51,114 nt of DNA from JAHCIE01 sp034431435. Its GTDB lineage: Bacteria; Chloroflexota; Anaerolineae; Epilineales; JAHCIE01. Below are positions 8,031-15,557 of the stretch, piece after piece. The notes under the pieces were generated by a model. It saw only the letters and a list, made by a program, of their open reading frames with translations. It was not told the origin of the DNA and searched no databases. Position 1 is the stretch's first letter. Each line of letters opens with the position of its first letter. The position numbers and the translations under genes are program-made. Where the stretch lies: assembly GCA_034431435.1 (NCBI GenBank), contig DAOUDG010000023.1:1-51114 (forward strand). Reading direction: 5' to 3'.

Positions 8031-9253
8031 TGTGGCGTCGCCTGCTGGTGGCGGTGGTGGCGGCGCTGGGCCTGTTCCTCGTCGCCGGGCTGTGGCGCAG
8101 TGTCGGCCAGTTGCCGCCGCCGACGCCATCGCCCGAGCCGCCCGGTGCGTACCCCATCCCCGCCCTTACCGAGTTGCCGGTCATGCGGCCGACGCCTGGC
8201 GGCCCCTATCCACCGCCCCTGGTTACCCTCGATCCCTACCCCGCCGCCACTCCAACCGCCGCGCCGCTGCGAACCGCGACCCTGGACGCGCCGGCGACGG
8301 CCACCCCGACTCGCCGCGCCACCGCCGCGCCGTCGCCCACCCCAACGCGCACGGTTCGCCCGGCGGCCAGCTTGAGCGACCCACTCCTGATAGACAGCCT
8401 GCGGCGCAAGACACCCCATGCCGGTGACATCCAACTGCTGGGCGTGTGGGCCGAGCGGCCAACCTTCACTCGCTACAACATTCGCTACCAGAGCGAGGGC
8501 CAGAGCGTGACCGGCTACCTGGTTGTCCCTAAGGGGAGCGGTCCATTCCCGGCCATCGTCATGAATCACGGCTACTTCCTTCAGGAGCGCTACACACAGG
8601 GACAGGGGACAGTCAAAGAGGCGGACTACCTGGCCGAGCGCGGCTATGTGGTCGCCGTGCCCAACTTCCGCAGTTACGCCGGGTCGGACGCTGGCAAGGA
8701 TGGCGGCGGCCACTTTGGCGTCGACTGGGTGTACGACAGCCTCAACCTGATGGCGGCGGTCAGGCGGCTCCAGGTGGTGGACGCGGCGCGCGTCGGCGTG
8801 TGGGGGCACAGCACGGGGGGCCTGAACGCGCTGCAAGCGGCGGTCACACGGCCCGACATTCGCGCCGTCGTCGTGGTATCGACGATGAGTCCCGACATGG
8901 TGCAGACGCTGGGCTTCCTGCGCAACTGGCGGCCGTGGGTGGCCGATGGGGTCGTCCGCAAGTTTGGCGCGCCTGACAAGGCTCCCCAGAACTGGGCGTC
9001 TATCTCGCCCATCAACTACCTGGCGGAGACTAGAGCGCCGATCCAGATTCACCACGGCCTGGCCGATGAGGAGGTGACGCCGCGCTTCTCGGAGCAATTG
9101 TGGGCGGCGATGCAGGCGGCGGGCGTGGCGGGCGAGTATTACACCTACCCAGGCGCGGACCACCTGTGGCAGCAGCCCGCCCCGTGGCAGCTGATGATGG
9201 AGCGCACTGCCGCTTTCTATGACAGGTATCTCAAGGGGGACTGGCAGGGATGA
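8027..9253 (+). CDS. Exported alpha/beta hydrolase (dienelactone hydrolase/S9-like)
   Basis: This 408-residue protein has an N-terminal membrane anchor or signal (~4-22), a ~90-residue Pro/Thr/Ala linker, then an alpha/beta hydrolase domain from ~130. The nucleophile elbow is GHSTGG with Ser262; the acid is probably in HHGLADEEVT and the His in GADHLW. MNHGYFLQER supplies the oxyanion region. It is related to acetyl-xylan esterase and prolyl oligopeptidase-type serine hydrolases acting outside the cell; the substrate is unknown. The start codon overlaps the stop of the Lgt-like gene by 4 bases, so translation is probably coupled. Confidence 0.82.
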   Translation: MMWRRLLVAVVAALGLFLVAGLWRSVGQLPPPTPSPEPPGAYPIPALTELPVMRPTPGGPYPPPLVTLDPYPAATPTAAPLRTATLDAPATATPTRRATAAPSPTPTRTVRPAASLSDPLLIDSLRRKTPHAGDIQLLGVWAERPTFTRYNIRYQSEGQSVTGYLVVPKGSGPFPAIVMNHGYFLQERYTQGQGTVKEADYLAERGYVVAVPNFRSYAGSDAGKDGGGHFGVDWVYDSLNLMAAVRRLQVVDAARVGVWGHSTGGLNALQAAVTRPDIRAVVVVSTMSPDMVQTLGFLRNWRPWVADGVVRKFGAPDKAPQNWASISPINYLAETRAPIQIHHGLADEEVTPRFSEQLWAAMQAAGVAGEYYTYPGADHLWQQPAPWQLMMERTAAFYDRYLKGDWQG

Positions 9254-9254
9254 A

Positions 9255-9285
9255 TTAGACACCACCCCCGGTTAGGGTGTAGAAT
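9255..9285 (+). promoter_or_regulatory. Possible sigma70-type promoter for the S33 hydrolase
   Basis: TTAGAC (9255-9260) and TAGAAT (9280-9285) are separated by 19 bases, directly after the stop of the preceding gene. The spacing is longer than ideal. Transcription would begin just before the hairpin at 9288. Confidence 0.45.
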
Positions 9286-9287
9286 GC

Positions 9288-9323
9288 CCTTCGTGGGACA
9301 TCAACGACGCTGTCCCGTGAAGG
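9288..9323 (+). promoter_or_regulatory. 5'-UTR hairpin covering the ribosome binding site
   Basis: The 13-base arms 9288-9300 and 9311-9323 pair fully if two G-U pairs are allowed, around a 10-base loop. The right arm contains most of the AAGGAG ribosome binding site (9320-9325) of the gene starting at 9334. Confidence 0.55.
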
Positions 9324-9333
9324 AGCTACTCAC

Positions 9334-10626
9334 ATGAACGCACCCACTCAGGCCGCCTCCGCACCCCTTGCCGCTGCCTCATCCCCGTCATGGCCCCACC
9401 GTCTGGTCGTTACTCTGCTTGTCATCCTGCTCGCCCTGCTCGTTCTCATCTTGCTCGTGCCTGTTGTCCTGCTGCCCCTGGTGACGGCCGTGCCTGCCCC
9501 CGTGTGGGCGGCGCTCATCCTCGCTGATGTCGCGCTGGTTGTTGCCCTGGCATGGCGCGCCCGTACCTACAAGGCCGTGGCCGCCGGGCTGCTGGGCCTG
9601 GTTGGGGTTGCCGCCCTGGCTGTCGTTGCGTCCCAAATGCTCGCAGCCACCCCGCCCATCCTGGGGGATGACGGCCAGCCGCTGCCGGGTAGCATCGCCA
9701 CGCTGGAGAAGGTCAACCTGAACGGCAGCGAGCAGTGGATCACGATTCGCGGGAAAGACACGACCAAGCCCATCCTGCTCTACCTCGGCATTGGTGGCCC
9801 CGGCGCGGGCGGCTTCCCGGCCACGGCCATGAACCTGAGTCCCCTGGAGGATCACTTCGTGGTTGTCAACTGGGACCAGCCGGGCACGGGCAAGTCCTAC
9901 GGCGCGCGCCCTATCTCGACGCTGACCGTCCAGCAGTTTGTCGACGATGCGGAGGCGCTCACCAACCTGCTGCGGGCACGCTTCCACCAGGACAGAGTCT
10001 ATGTCATGGGTCTGTCATGGGGGACGATCCTCGGCATCAAGCTCGTGCAGCAGCATCCCGGCCTGTTCCACGCCTTCGTGGGCACGGGCCAGATGGTCAA
10101 TACCGTCGAGAACGACGTTTTCGGCTACAACCTGGCCTTGCAAGTCGCGGCGGAGCGCGGCGACCAGCGTACCCTGGACACGTTGCGCGCCAACGGTCCG
10201 CCTCCCTACACGGGCGATGGCATGGCGCTGAAGTATGCTGTGTACAACAACGTCCTGTTCGACCACATGGGTTCGGCGCGGCTGGAGGTTGTGCTGCTGG
10301 TTGGTCCCCAGTTTGCCCGCGAGTACGGCTGGGTGGACAAGGTCAACTTCGACCGGGGGCTGCTCGACTCTTACCCTGTCGTCTATGAGCAACTGCGCGA
10401 CCTGGACTTCACGACTCAGGCAGCGAGCCTCGACGTGCCAATCTACTTTCTTCACGGCCGTCACGACGTCAACGCGGTGGCGGGCCTGGTCGAGCGGTAC
10501 TATAACGTCCTACAAGCGCCCCACAAAGAACTCGTATGGCTCGACTCGGGCCACGGCCCTGGACCTGACGAGCTACTGGACGGCATGATCAATCATGTGC
10601 TGGCCCACAGCCCACCGACTCGGTGA
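9334..10626 (+). CDS. Membrane-anchored alpha/beta hydrolase, proline iminopeptidase-like (S33)
   Basis: This 430-residue protein starts with about three transmembrane helices (~25-110), then has a hydrolase domain. GGPGAGG is the oxyanion block of S33 peptidases, WDQPGTGKSYG follows, and the elbow is GLSWGT with Ser228. FLHGRHDVN supplies the acid and SGHGPGPDE the His. Members cleave N-terminal residues or hydrolyse small esters and amides. AAGGAG lies 8 bases upstream of the ATG but is within a hairpin, so translation may be regulated. It is monocistronic; the next gene has its own promoter. Confidence 0.85.
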   Translation: MNAPTQAASAPLAAASSPSWPHRLVVTLLVILLALLVLILLVPVVLLPLVTAVPAPVWAALILADVALVVALAWRARTYKAVAAGLLGLVGVAALAVVASQMLAATPPILGDDGQPLPGSIATLEKVNLNGSEQWITIRGKDTTKPILLYLGIGGPGAGGFPATAMNLSPLEDHFVVVNWDQPGTGKSYGARPISTLTVQQFVDDAEALTNLLRARFHQDRVYVMGLSWGTILGIKLVQQHPGLFHAFVGTGQMVNTVENDVFGYNLALQVAAERGDQRTLDTLRANGPPPYTGDGMALKYAVYNNVLFDHMGSARLEVVLLVGPQFAREYGWVDKVNFDRGLLDSYPVVYEQLRDLDFTTQAASLDVPIYFLHGRHDVNAVAGLVERYYNVLQAPHKELVWLDSGHGPGPDELLDGMINHVLAHSPPTR

Positions 10627-10693
10627 GGCGCGCGGCTCTGAAAAGGCAAGGCGACGCTGAATAGCGTGTCAAGAATCCGGCCAGTGTTGGCGC

Positions 10694-10722
10694 TTGACAG
10701 GATACGGCGAGCCTGCTATACT
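10694..10722 (+). promoter_or_regulatory. Strong sigma70-type promoter of the first lysine operon
   Basis: TTGACA (10694-10699) and TATACT (10717-10722) are separated by exactly 17 bases, the best promoter match in the window. The start of transcription is expected near 10729, giving a ~240-base leader before hcs. Confidence 0.85.
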
Positions 10723-10752
10723 ACGGGCAACTCGACGAAAAGAGTTGCGCGC

Positions 10753-10830
10753 ATGTTTGCTTTCGATGCTCTCCAGGCCAAAGCCGTTACTCGCGACGCC
10801 AAAAAAGCGCCGCTGTCTTGGCCTGGGTAG
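10753..10830 (+). CDS. Leader peptide of the lysine operon (25 codons, Lys-Lys)
   Basis: An ATG at 10753 opens a 25-codon frame ending in TAG at 10828-10830. It encodes Lys at codon 10 and two consecutive AAA Lys codons at 17-18 (10801-10806). AAGAG lies about 9 bases before the ATG. The ORF sits ~25 bases after the predicted transcription start and ~30 bases before the first intrinsic terminator. Two lysine codons in tandem just ahead of a lysine-biosynthetic gene are what a ribosome-stalling sensor of charged Lys-tRNA needs. I recall leader-peptide attenuation of lysine genes being reported for Thermus; here the assignment rests on sequence alone. Confidence 0.7.
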   Translation: MFAFDALQAKAVTRDAKKAPLSWPG

Positions 10831-10873
10831 CCTGCATCGGCTGGCATAGCGCGTCGCGTGCCTGGCTTCCCAG
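10773..10873 (+). promoter_or_regulatory. Attenuator: competing pause and antiterminator stems
   Basis: Stem A:B pairs 10773-10781 with 10818-10826 (9 perfect pairs) and encloses the Lys-Lys codons. Stem B':C pairs 10823-10832 with 10864-10873 (9 of 10 pairs) and would consume the left arm of terminator T1 (10863-10871). A:B and B':C share 10823-10826, and B':C and T1 share 10864-10871, so they exclude each other. The leader stop codon (10828-10830) is inside B', so a ribosome that finishes the peptide would block the antiterminator. Confidence 0.7.
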
Positions 10874-10889
10874 ATGGGGAGCCATTTTT
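10863..10889 (+). terminator. Attenuator terminator T1
   Basis: Arms 10863-10871 and 10876-10884 pair (9 pairs including one G-U) around a 4-base loop and are followed directly by TTTTT (10885-10889). It lies inside the leader, ~80 bases before hcs. Confidence 0.8.
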
Positions 10890-10906
10890 ATTGAAGGATG
10901 CAAGGT

Positions 10907-10941
10907 GGCTTCCTGGTTCGCTGAGGGAAGCCCTTTTTGTT
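10907..10941 (+). terminator. Attenuator terminator T2
   Basis: Arms 10907-10913 and 10926-10932 pair perfectly (7 pairs) and are followed by a C and TTTTT, then GTT. T2 lies 18 bases after T1. Its right arm (10925-10932) is also a perfect 8-base complement of the T1 left arm. Confidence 0.7.
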
Positions 10942-10968
10942 CCCTGTCGCCTGCATCATGGAGGCCCT

Positions 10969-12132
10969 ATGCCCCTCGACCGCTGGAACATCATCGAGTC
11001 GACGCTGCGCGAAGGCGAGCAGTTTGTCGGCGCCAACTTCACCACTGAACAGAAGGTCCGTATTGCCCAGGCCCTGGATGAGTTCGGCGTCGAGTATATC
11101 GAGCTGACCTCGCCCCTGGCCTCCCCCATGAGCGAGACCGACGCCCGCGCCATCGCCCGCCTGGGCCTCAAGACGCGCATCCTGACCCATATTCGCTGTC
11201 ACAAGGAGGATGCGCTGCGCGCTCTAGACACGGGCGTCGACGGCATCGACACCGTCATCGGCACGTCGTCCTACCTGCGCCAGTTCAGTCACGGCAAGTC
11301 CATCGACCAGATCGTGGACCTGGCCGCCGAAGTGCTGACCTTCATCCGCGAGCAGGCCCCCAACGTCGAGTTGCGTTTCAGTACCGAGGACTCCTTCCGC
11401 AGCGACGAGTCCGACCTGTTTCGGGTCTACCTGGCCGTCGATCGCCTGGGCGTCGTCGATCGTCTGGGCATTGCCGACACGGTGGGCGTGGCGACGCCCA
11501 CCCAGGTCTATCGCCTGGTCAGTACCCTGCGCCGTCTGGTCGCCAGCGACATCGAGTTCCACGGCCACAACGACTCCGGCTGTGCCATTGCCAACTCCTA
11601 CGCGGCCCTGGAGGGCGGGGCGACCCACATCGACACGTCCGTCCTGGGCATCGGCGAGCGCAACGGCATCACGCCTCTGGGGGGCCTGGTCGCGCGCATG
11701 TACACCCTCGACCGCGAGGCGGTCAAGGCCAAGTATCGCCTGGACAAGCTGCGCGAGGTCGAGGAGCTGGTAGCTGACATGGTGGGCATTGGCGTGCCCT
11801 TCAATAACTACATCACCGGCATCACCGCCTTCACCCACAAGGCGGGCATCCACGCCAAGGCCATCCTCAACAACCCGGAGACCTACGAGGCGCTCAACCC
11901 GACCGACTTCGGTCTGACCCGCTATATCAGCATTGCCCATCGCCTGACAGGGTGGAACGCCATCAAGGACCGCGCCGACCAGCTGGGCCTCGATCTGAGC
12001 GACGAGCAGATCAAGCGCGTCACGGCCCATATCAAGGCCGTCGCCGACGAGAAGACGCTCGAGCTCAACGACGTCGACGACGTTCTGCGCCGCTGGGCTG
12101 TCGAGACGACCGTTGAGGCTGTCGAGGCATAG
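10969..12132 (+). CDS. hcs: Homocitrate synthase
   Basis: First step of the AAA lysine pathway: condenses 2-oxoglutarate with acetyl-CoA to homocitrate. The 387-residue protein has the DRE-TIM metallolyase layout: STLREGEQF near residue 10 (metal and 2-oxoglutarate binding), HIRCH, FSTEDSFRSD, GIADTVGVATP, the metal ligands in EFHGHNDSGCA and TSVLGIGERNGITPLGG, and the C-terminal THKAGIHAKAILNN block typical of homocitrate and isopropylmalate synthases. The ATG at 10969 follows GGAGG by 4 bases and gives the family N-terminus (MPLDRWNIIESTLREGEQ). It is the first gene of a long operon and is preceded by an attenuator. Confidence 0.92.
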   Translation: MPLDRWNIIESTLREGEQFVGANFTTEQKVRIAQALDEFGVEYIELTSPLASPMSETDARAIARLGLKTRILTHIRCHKEDALRALDTGVDGIDTVIGTSSYLRQFSHGKSIDQIVDLAAEVLTFIREQAPNVELRFSTEDSFRSDESDLFRVYLAVDRLGVVDRLGIADTVGVATPTQVYRLVSTLRRLVASDIEFHGHNDSGCAIANSYAALEGGATHIDTSVLGIGERNGITPLGGLVARMYTLDREAVKAKYRLDKLREVEELVADMVGIGVPFNNYITGITAFTHKAGIHAKAILNNPETYEALNPTDFGLTRYISIAHRLTGWNAIKDRADQLGLDLSDEQIKRVTAHIKAVADEKTLELNDVDDVLRRWAVETTVEAVEA

Positions 12133-12153
12133 GGAAGCACAAAGGCACAAAGC

Positions 12154-13458
12154 ATGGTAGCCAAGACTTTCGCTGAGAAGGCGCTGGCGCGAGCGGCAGG
12201 GCTGCCGGAGGTCGTCGCCGGGCAGATCGTAGACGCCGCGCCGGACCTGGCCTTCAGCCACGACAACACCGCGCCCATCGCGCGCACCTTCTATAGCCTG
12301 GGCGTCACGCGCGTCAAGTACCCGGAGCGGTTGGCCTTCACCATGGACCACGCCGTGCCGGCCCCGACGACAGCCCACGCCCAGAATCACGCCGAGACGC
12401 GCCGTTTCGCCGCCGAGCAGGGTGTCACCAACGTCTTCGACGTGGGACGCGGCATCTGCCACCAGGTGCTGAGCGAGGAGGCGCTGGCCTTGCCAGGCGA
12501 CACCGTCCTCGGCTCGGACAGTCATACGCCCCACTTCGGTTGGCTCGGTGCGTTCGCGGCTGGCGTCGGCCGTAGCGAGATGGCCGCCGTGTGGGCGACG
12601 GGCGAGCTATGGCTGCGCGTTCCCGACAGCGTGCGCGTCCACCTGACGGGCGACTGGCCCCAGGGCGTGACGGCCAAGGACTTCTGCCTGCGCCTCATCG
12701 GCGACCAGGGCGCGGATGGCGGCATTTACCTGTCCATCGAGTTCGACGGCCCGGCCGTGTCGAGCCTGTCCATCGACAGCCGCCCGGTTATCCCCAACAT
12801 GATGGCCGAGTTTGGCGCGAAGAACGCCTATCTCGCTCCCGACGACATCCTCTTCGACTGGCTGGCCCCGCGCCGGGCGCAGCGCGTCGGGGAGCCGGTG
12901 GCGGCGGTGCGCGAGGCGATTGCGGCCCGTGCCCTGTACCCCGACCCCGACGCGACCTACCTGGCCGAGTACCACTACGATGTGGGCCAGTTGGAGCCGA
13001 TGATTGCCCTGCCTCACCGCGTGGACAAGGTGAAGCCCCTCTCTGAGGTGCGCGGCGTGCGCGTCCAGCAGGCCTTTCTGGGGACATGCACCAATGGCCG
13101 TCTGGAGGACCTGGCGGCGGCGGCCGACGTGGTACGCGGGCACACCGTCGCGGCAGGAACGCGCTTCGTCGTGATCCCGGCTTCCAGCGAGGTATACATG
13201 GCCGCGCTGCGGGCGGGGCACATCGAGACGCTGCTGGCGGCGGGCGCGGCCATCGGCACGCCGGGTTGCGGCCCGTGCATGGGCAACCACATGGGCGTCC
13301 CCGCGCCCAACGAGGTGACCATCAGCAGCGCCAATCGCAACTTCCAGGGGCGCATGGGGACGCGCGATGCCGAGGTCTATCTGGCGAATCCGGCCGTGGT
13401 CGCGGCGACGGCCATCGCGGGCTACATCGTGGATCCGCGGGAGGTGATGGCCGATTAG
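12154..13458 (+). CDS. lysT: Homoaconitase large subunit
   Basis: With LysU it converts homocitrate to homoisocitrate. The 434-residue protein is a complete aconitase-family large subunit with a 4Fe-4S cluster: the cysteine ligands are in GTCTNGR (~310) and TPGCGPCMGNH (~370). DHAVPAP, GSDSHTPHFG and the C-terminal SSANRNFQGRMG block are also present. On sequence alone it could equally be a LeuC-type isopropylmalate isomerase; the position between hcs and the homoisocitrate dehydrogenase and LysW genes argues for the lysine pathway. It starts 21 bases after hcs. Confidence 0.9.
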   Translation: MVAKTFAEKALARAAGLPEVVAGQIVDAAPDLAFSHDNTAPIARTFYSLGVTRVKYPERLAFTMDHAVPAPTTAHAQNHAETRRFAAEQGVTNVFDVGRGICHQVLSEEALALPGDTVLGSDSHTPHFGWLGAFAAGVGRSEMAAVWATGELWLRVPDSVRVHLTGDWPQGVTAKDFCLRLIGDQGADGGIYLSIEFDGPAVSSLSIDSRPVIPNMMAEFGAKNAYLAPDDILFDWLAPRRAQRVGEPVAAVREAIAARALYPDPDATYLAEYHYDVGQLEPMIALPHRVDKVKPLSEVRGVRVQQAFLGTCTNGRLEDLAAAADVVRGHTVAAGTRFVVIPASSEVYMAALRAGHIETLLAAGAAIGTPGCGPCMGNHMGVPAPNEVTISSANRNFQGRMGTRDAEVYLANPAVVAATAIAGYIVDPREVMAD

Positions 13459-13469
13459 GTCGTCTGCCT

Positions 13470-13517
13470 GGAGTGCGCTAGCCATGCTGCCGCGCGGGAG
13501 CATGGCTCCCACACTCC
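13470..13517. repeat. Long imperfect intergenic hairpin between lysT and lysU
   Basis: The outer arms GGAGTG/CACTCC (13470-13475, 13512-13517) and inner arms GCCATGCT/AGCATGGC (13481-13488, 13499-13506) are nested, with small internal loops. There is no U-tract, so it is more likely an mRNA processing or stability element, or a mobile intergenic palindrome, than a terminator. Confidence 0.5.
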
Positions 13518-13533
13518 AAGAAGAGGGTAACGC

Positions 13534-14034
13534 ATGATTCTGCGTGGGCGGGTATGGAAGTATGGCGACGATGTAAACACCGACGTCATCTTTCCCGGTA
13601 AGTACACCTACACCATCAACGACCCGGCCGAGATGGCGAGACATGCCCTGGAGGACCTGGACCCGGCCTTTGCGGGCCTGGTTCAGCCGGGCGACATCGT
13701 GGTCGGCGGCAAGAACTGGGGCAATGGCAGCTCCCGCGAGCAGGCGGTCGTCTCGCTGCGGGCGGCGGGGGTGACGGCCCTCATCGCCAGATCGATTGCC
13801 CGTATCTACTTTCGTAATGCGGTCAACAATGGCCTGCTGCCCATCGTCTGCCCACCGGCCGTGGAGGCCATCCAGAACGGCGAAACGGTCGAGATCGACG
13901 TAGACCGCCACGTGGTGCGCTGCGCGTCCGGCGAGATCGAGTTTCCACCCCTGTCGCCGAGCGCGCAGGCCATCATCGCCGCCGGCGGGCTGATTCCGAT
14001 GCTCAAGGCCCACCTGGTCGAATCGTCGAGCTAG
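13534..14034 (+). CDS. lysU: Homoaconitase small subunit
   Basis: This is the 166-residue swivel-domain subunit that completes the aconitase active site with LysT. It shows GRVWKYGDDVNTDVIFPGKY at the N-terminus, then GGKNWGNGSSREQA (substrate-binding Ser/Arg loop) and SIARIYFRNAVNNGLLPI. The YGDDVNTD start is typical of LeuD/LysU proteins. AAGAGGG lies upstream of the ATG. It is in one operon with lysT, from which it is separated by a palindromic insert. Confidence 0.9.
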   Translation: MILRGRVWKYGDDVNTDVIFPGKYTYTINDPAEMARHALEDLDPAFAGLVQPGDIVVGGKNWGNGSSREQAVVSLRAAGVTALIARSIARIYFRNAVNNGLLPIVCPPAVEAIQNGETVEIDVDRHVVRCASGEIEFPPLSPSAQAIIAAGGLIPMLKAHLVESSS

Positions 14035-14036
14035 CC

Positions 14037-14675
14037 GTGTCGGATGCCTTGCTGCCTGTCGCCCAGGGCTTCGCCCTCAGCGCGGCCCTCATCATTGCCA
14101 TCGGAGCGCAGAACGCCTTCGTCCTGCAACAGGGCCTCAAGCGCAACCACGTCGCGGCGTGTTGGCTGACGGCGGCGGCGTGCGATGCCTTGCTCATTGG
14201 CCTGGGGGTGGGCGGCGTGGGCGCCATCATCGGCCAGGTTCCCTGGTTGGGCATGGGCGCGGCGTGGGCAGGGGCCATCTTCCTGCTGTGGTATGGCTTC
14301 CGCTCCTTCCGCTCGGCGTTCAAGGCCAACGCCCTCGACACGAGCGGCGGCATCGGCGCCGCGTCGCTAGGCGCGACGGTGGTGGGCGTGTTGGCCGTCA
14401 GCCTGCTCAATCCCCACGCTATCCTGGACACGGTGGTGCTCATTGGCGGCGCTGGCGCGCAGTACCCCGCCACGCAGCGACCCCTGTTCGCGCTGGGGGC
14501 GATGCTGGCATCGTTTACGTGGTTCTTCGCCCTGGCCTTTGGCGCGGCGCGTCTCGCGCCCTTGTTCCGCCGCCCCGTCACGTGGCGCGTGCTGGACACG
14601 TTGGTCGGCTGCCTCATGTGGGCCATCGCCGCCTCGCTGATGCTTGGCCCCGGCGGCCTGGCGCGCCCTTTGTGA
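14037..14675 (+). CDS. LysE/ArgO-family amino acid exporter
   Basis: This 212-residue inner-membrane protein has about six hydrophobic segments. It carries the family signature GAQNAFVLQQGLKRNH near residue 22 and NPHAILDTVVLIG near residue 123. Known members export basic amino acids (lysine, arginine). It begins with GTG two bases after lysU stops and has no ribosome binding site of its own, so it is probably translated by coupling. Its place inside a lysine biosynthetic operon supports lysine, or a pathway intermediate, as cargo; that is an inference. It may act as an overflow valve. Confidence 0.85.
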   Translation: MSDALLPVAQGFALSAALIIAIGAQNAFVLQQGLKRNHVAACWLTAAACDALLIGLGVGGVGAIIGQVPWLGMGAAWAGAIFLLWYGFRSFRSAFKANALDTSGGIGAASLGATVVGVLAVSLLNPHAILDTVVLIGGAGAQYPATQRPLFALGAMLASFTWFFALAFGAARLAPLFRRPVTWRVLDTLVGCLMWAIAASLMLGPGGLARPL

Positions 14676-14724
14676 TTATCGAGACAGAGTGCCTCACAGT
14701 GTCGCGGCACACGATGGAGGAAGG

Positions 14725-15477
14725 ATGCTATCCGAGGGAGCGGCGAAGAATCGCCGCTATTGGGACGGAATCAGCGACGAGTATCAGGCTCAGCATGCGC
14801 CACAGCTCAACGAGAAGCCGCTGGCCTGGGGCGTGTGGGCCTTGCCGGAGAGCGACCTGCAAATCCTGGGCGATGTAGCGGACAGGGATGTGTTGGAGTT
14901 CGGCTGCGGCGCGGCGCAATGGTCCATCTTCCTGGCCCAGCACGGTGCGCGACCCGTCGGCGTCGACAACTCCGCCCGACAGCTGGCGCACGCGCGGCGG
15001 CTGATGGCTGAGGCGGGCGTTGACTTCCCTCTGCTCCATGCTTCGGCCGAGAGCGTACCACTGCCCGACGCAAGCTTCGACATCGTATTCTGCGACCACG
15101 GCGCGATGTCGTGGGCCGACCCCTACCGCACCGTGCCCGAGGCGGCGCGACTGCTACGGCCCGGCGGCTTGCTTGCCTTCAACATGAGCAGCATCTGGTG
15201 GGAGACGTGCTTCAACGAGGCGCTGGACGATGTGGACAGTTGCCTGCACCGCGACTACTTCGACCGCCACGCCTGGGACGACGCCGAGGGCGTCAGCTAC
15301 AACCTGACCTACGGCGATTGGATTCGCCTCTTCCGCGCCAATGGCCTGGTAGTCGAGGACCTCATCGAGCTGCGCCCACCCGCCGCCGCCACCACGACCT
15401 ACGGCTGGAACCTGGCCTGGTCGCGCCGCTGGCCCGCCGAGAATATCTGGAGAGTGCGGAAGCAAGAGGGGGATTAG
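14725..15477 (+). CDS. Class I SAM-dependent methyltransferase
   Basis: This 250-residue protein carries motif I VLEFGCGAAQWSIFLAQ, the acidic post-I VGVDNS, SFDIVFCDHGAMSW (motif II) and LLRPGGLLAFN (motif III). It resembles UbiE/COQ5-type small-molecule methylases; the substrate is unknown. ATG 14725 follows GGAGGAAGG closely; an upstream in-frame start at 14644 would overlap the exporter gene and has no support. It lies between the exporter and the homoisocitrate dehydrogenase genes, with no obvious role in lysine synthesis. The last codons and stop merge into a GATTGG-type repeat. Confidence 0.85.
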   Translation: MLSEGAAKNRRYWDGISDEYQAQHAPQLNEKPLAWGVWALPESDLQILGDVADRDVLEFGCGAAQWSIFLAQHGARPVGVDNSARQLAHARRLMAEAGVDFPLLHASAESVPLPDASFDIVFCDHGAMSWADPYRTVPEAARLLRPGGLLAFNMSSIWWETCFNEALDDVDSCLHRDYFDRHAWDDAEGVSYNLTYGDWIRLFRANGLVVEDLIELRPPAAATTTYGWNLAWSRRWPAENIWRVRKQEGD

Positions 15478-15543
15478 AGATTGGGGATTGGAGATTGAAG
15501 ATGGACGAGTGACCTTCTCCCCAATCTCCAATCCTTGATCTCT
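15476..15543. repeat. GATTGGAGATT-type intergenic palindrome
   Basis: A 13-base perfect stem (15485-15497 with 15522-15534) is capped outside by AGAGAT/ATCTCT (15476-15481, 15538-15543). The left part repeats GATTGG units. The same motif recurs at 16565-16592. It ends just before the ribosome binding site of the next gene. Confidence 0.65.
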
Positions 15544-15557
15544 CTAGAGGAGAACGC

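Noticed and set aside
8018..9265. 415-codon reverse ORF opposite the exported hydrolase
   Set aside because: Low-complexity Arg/His/Val-rich product with no motif, antisense to a gene with an intact catalytic triad.
10725..10860. Lysine (L-box) riboswitch in the hcs leader
   Set aside because: I could not find the conserved L-box core or its five-helix layout; the leader-peptide model explains the same region with specific pairings.
12607..14013. 468-codon reverse ORF across lysT and lysU
   Set aside because: Spans two well-defined aconitase-family genes in antisense and has no recognisable domain.
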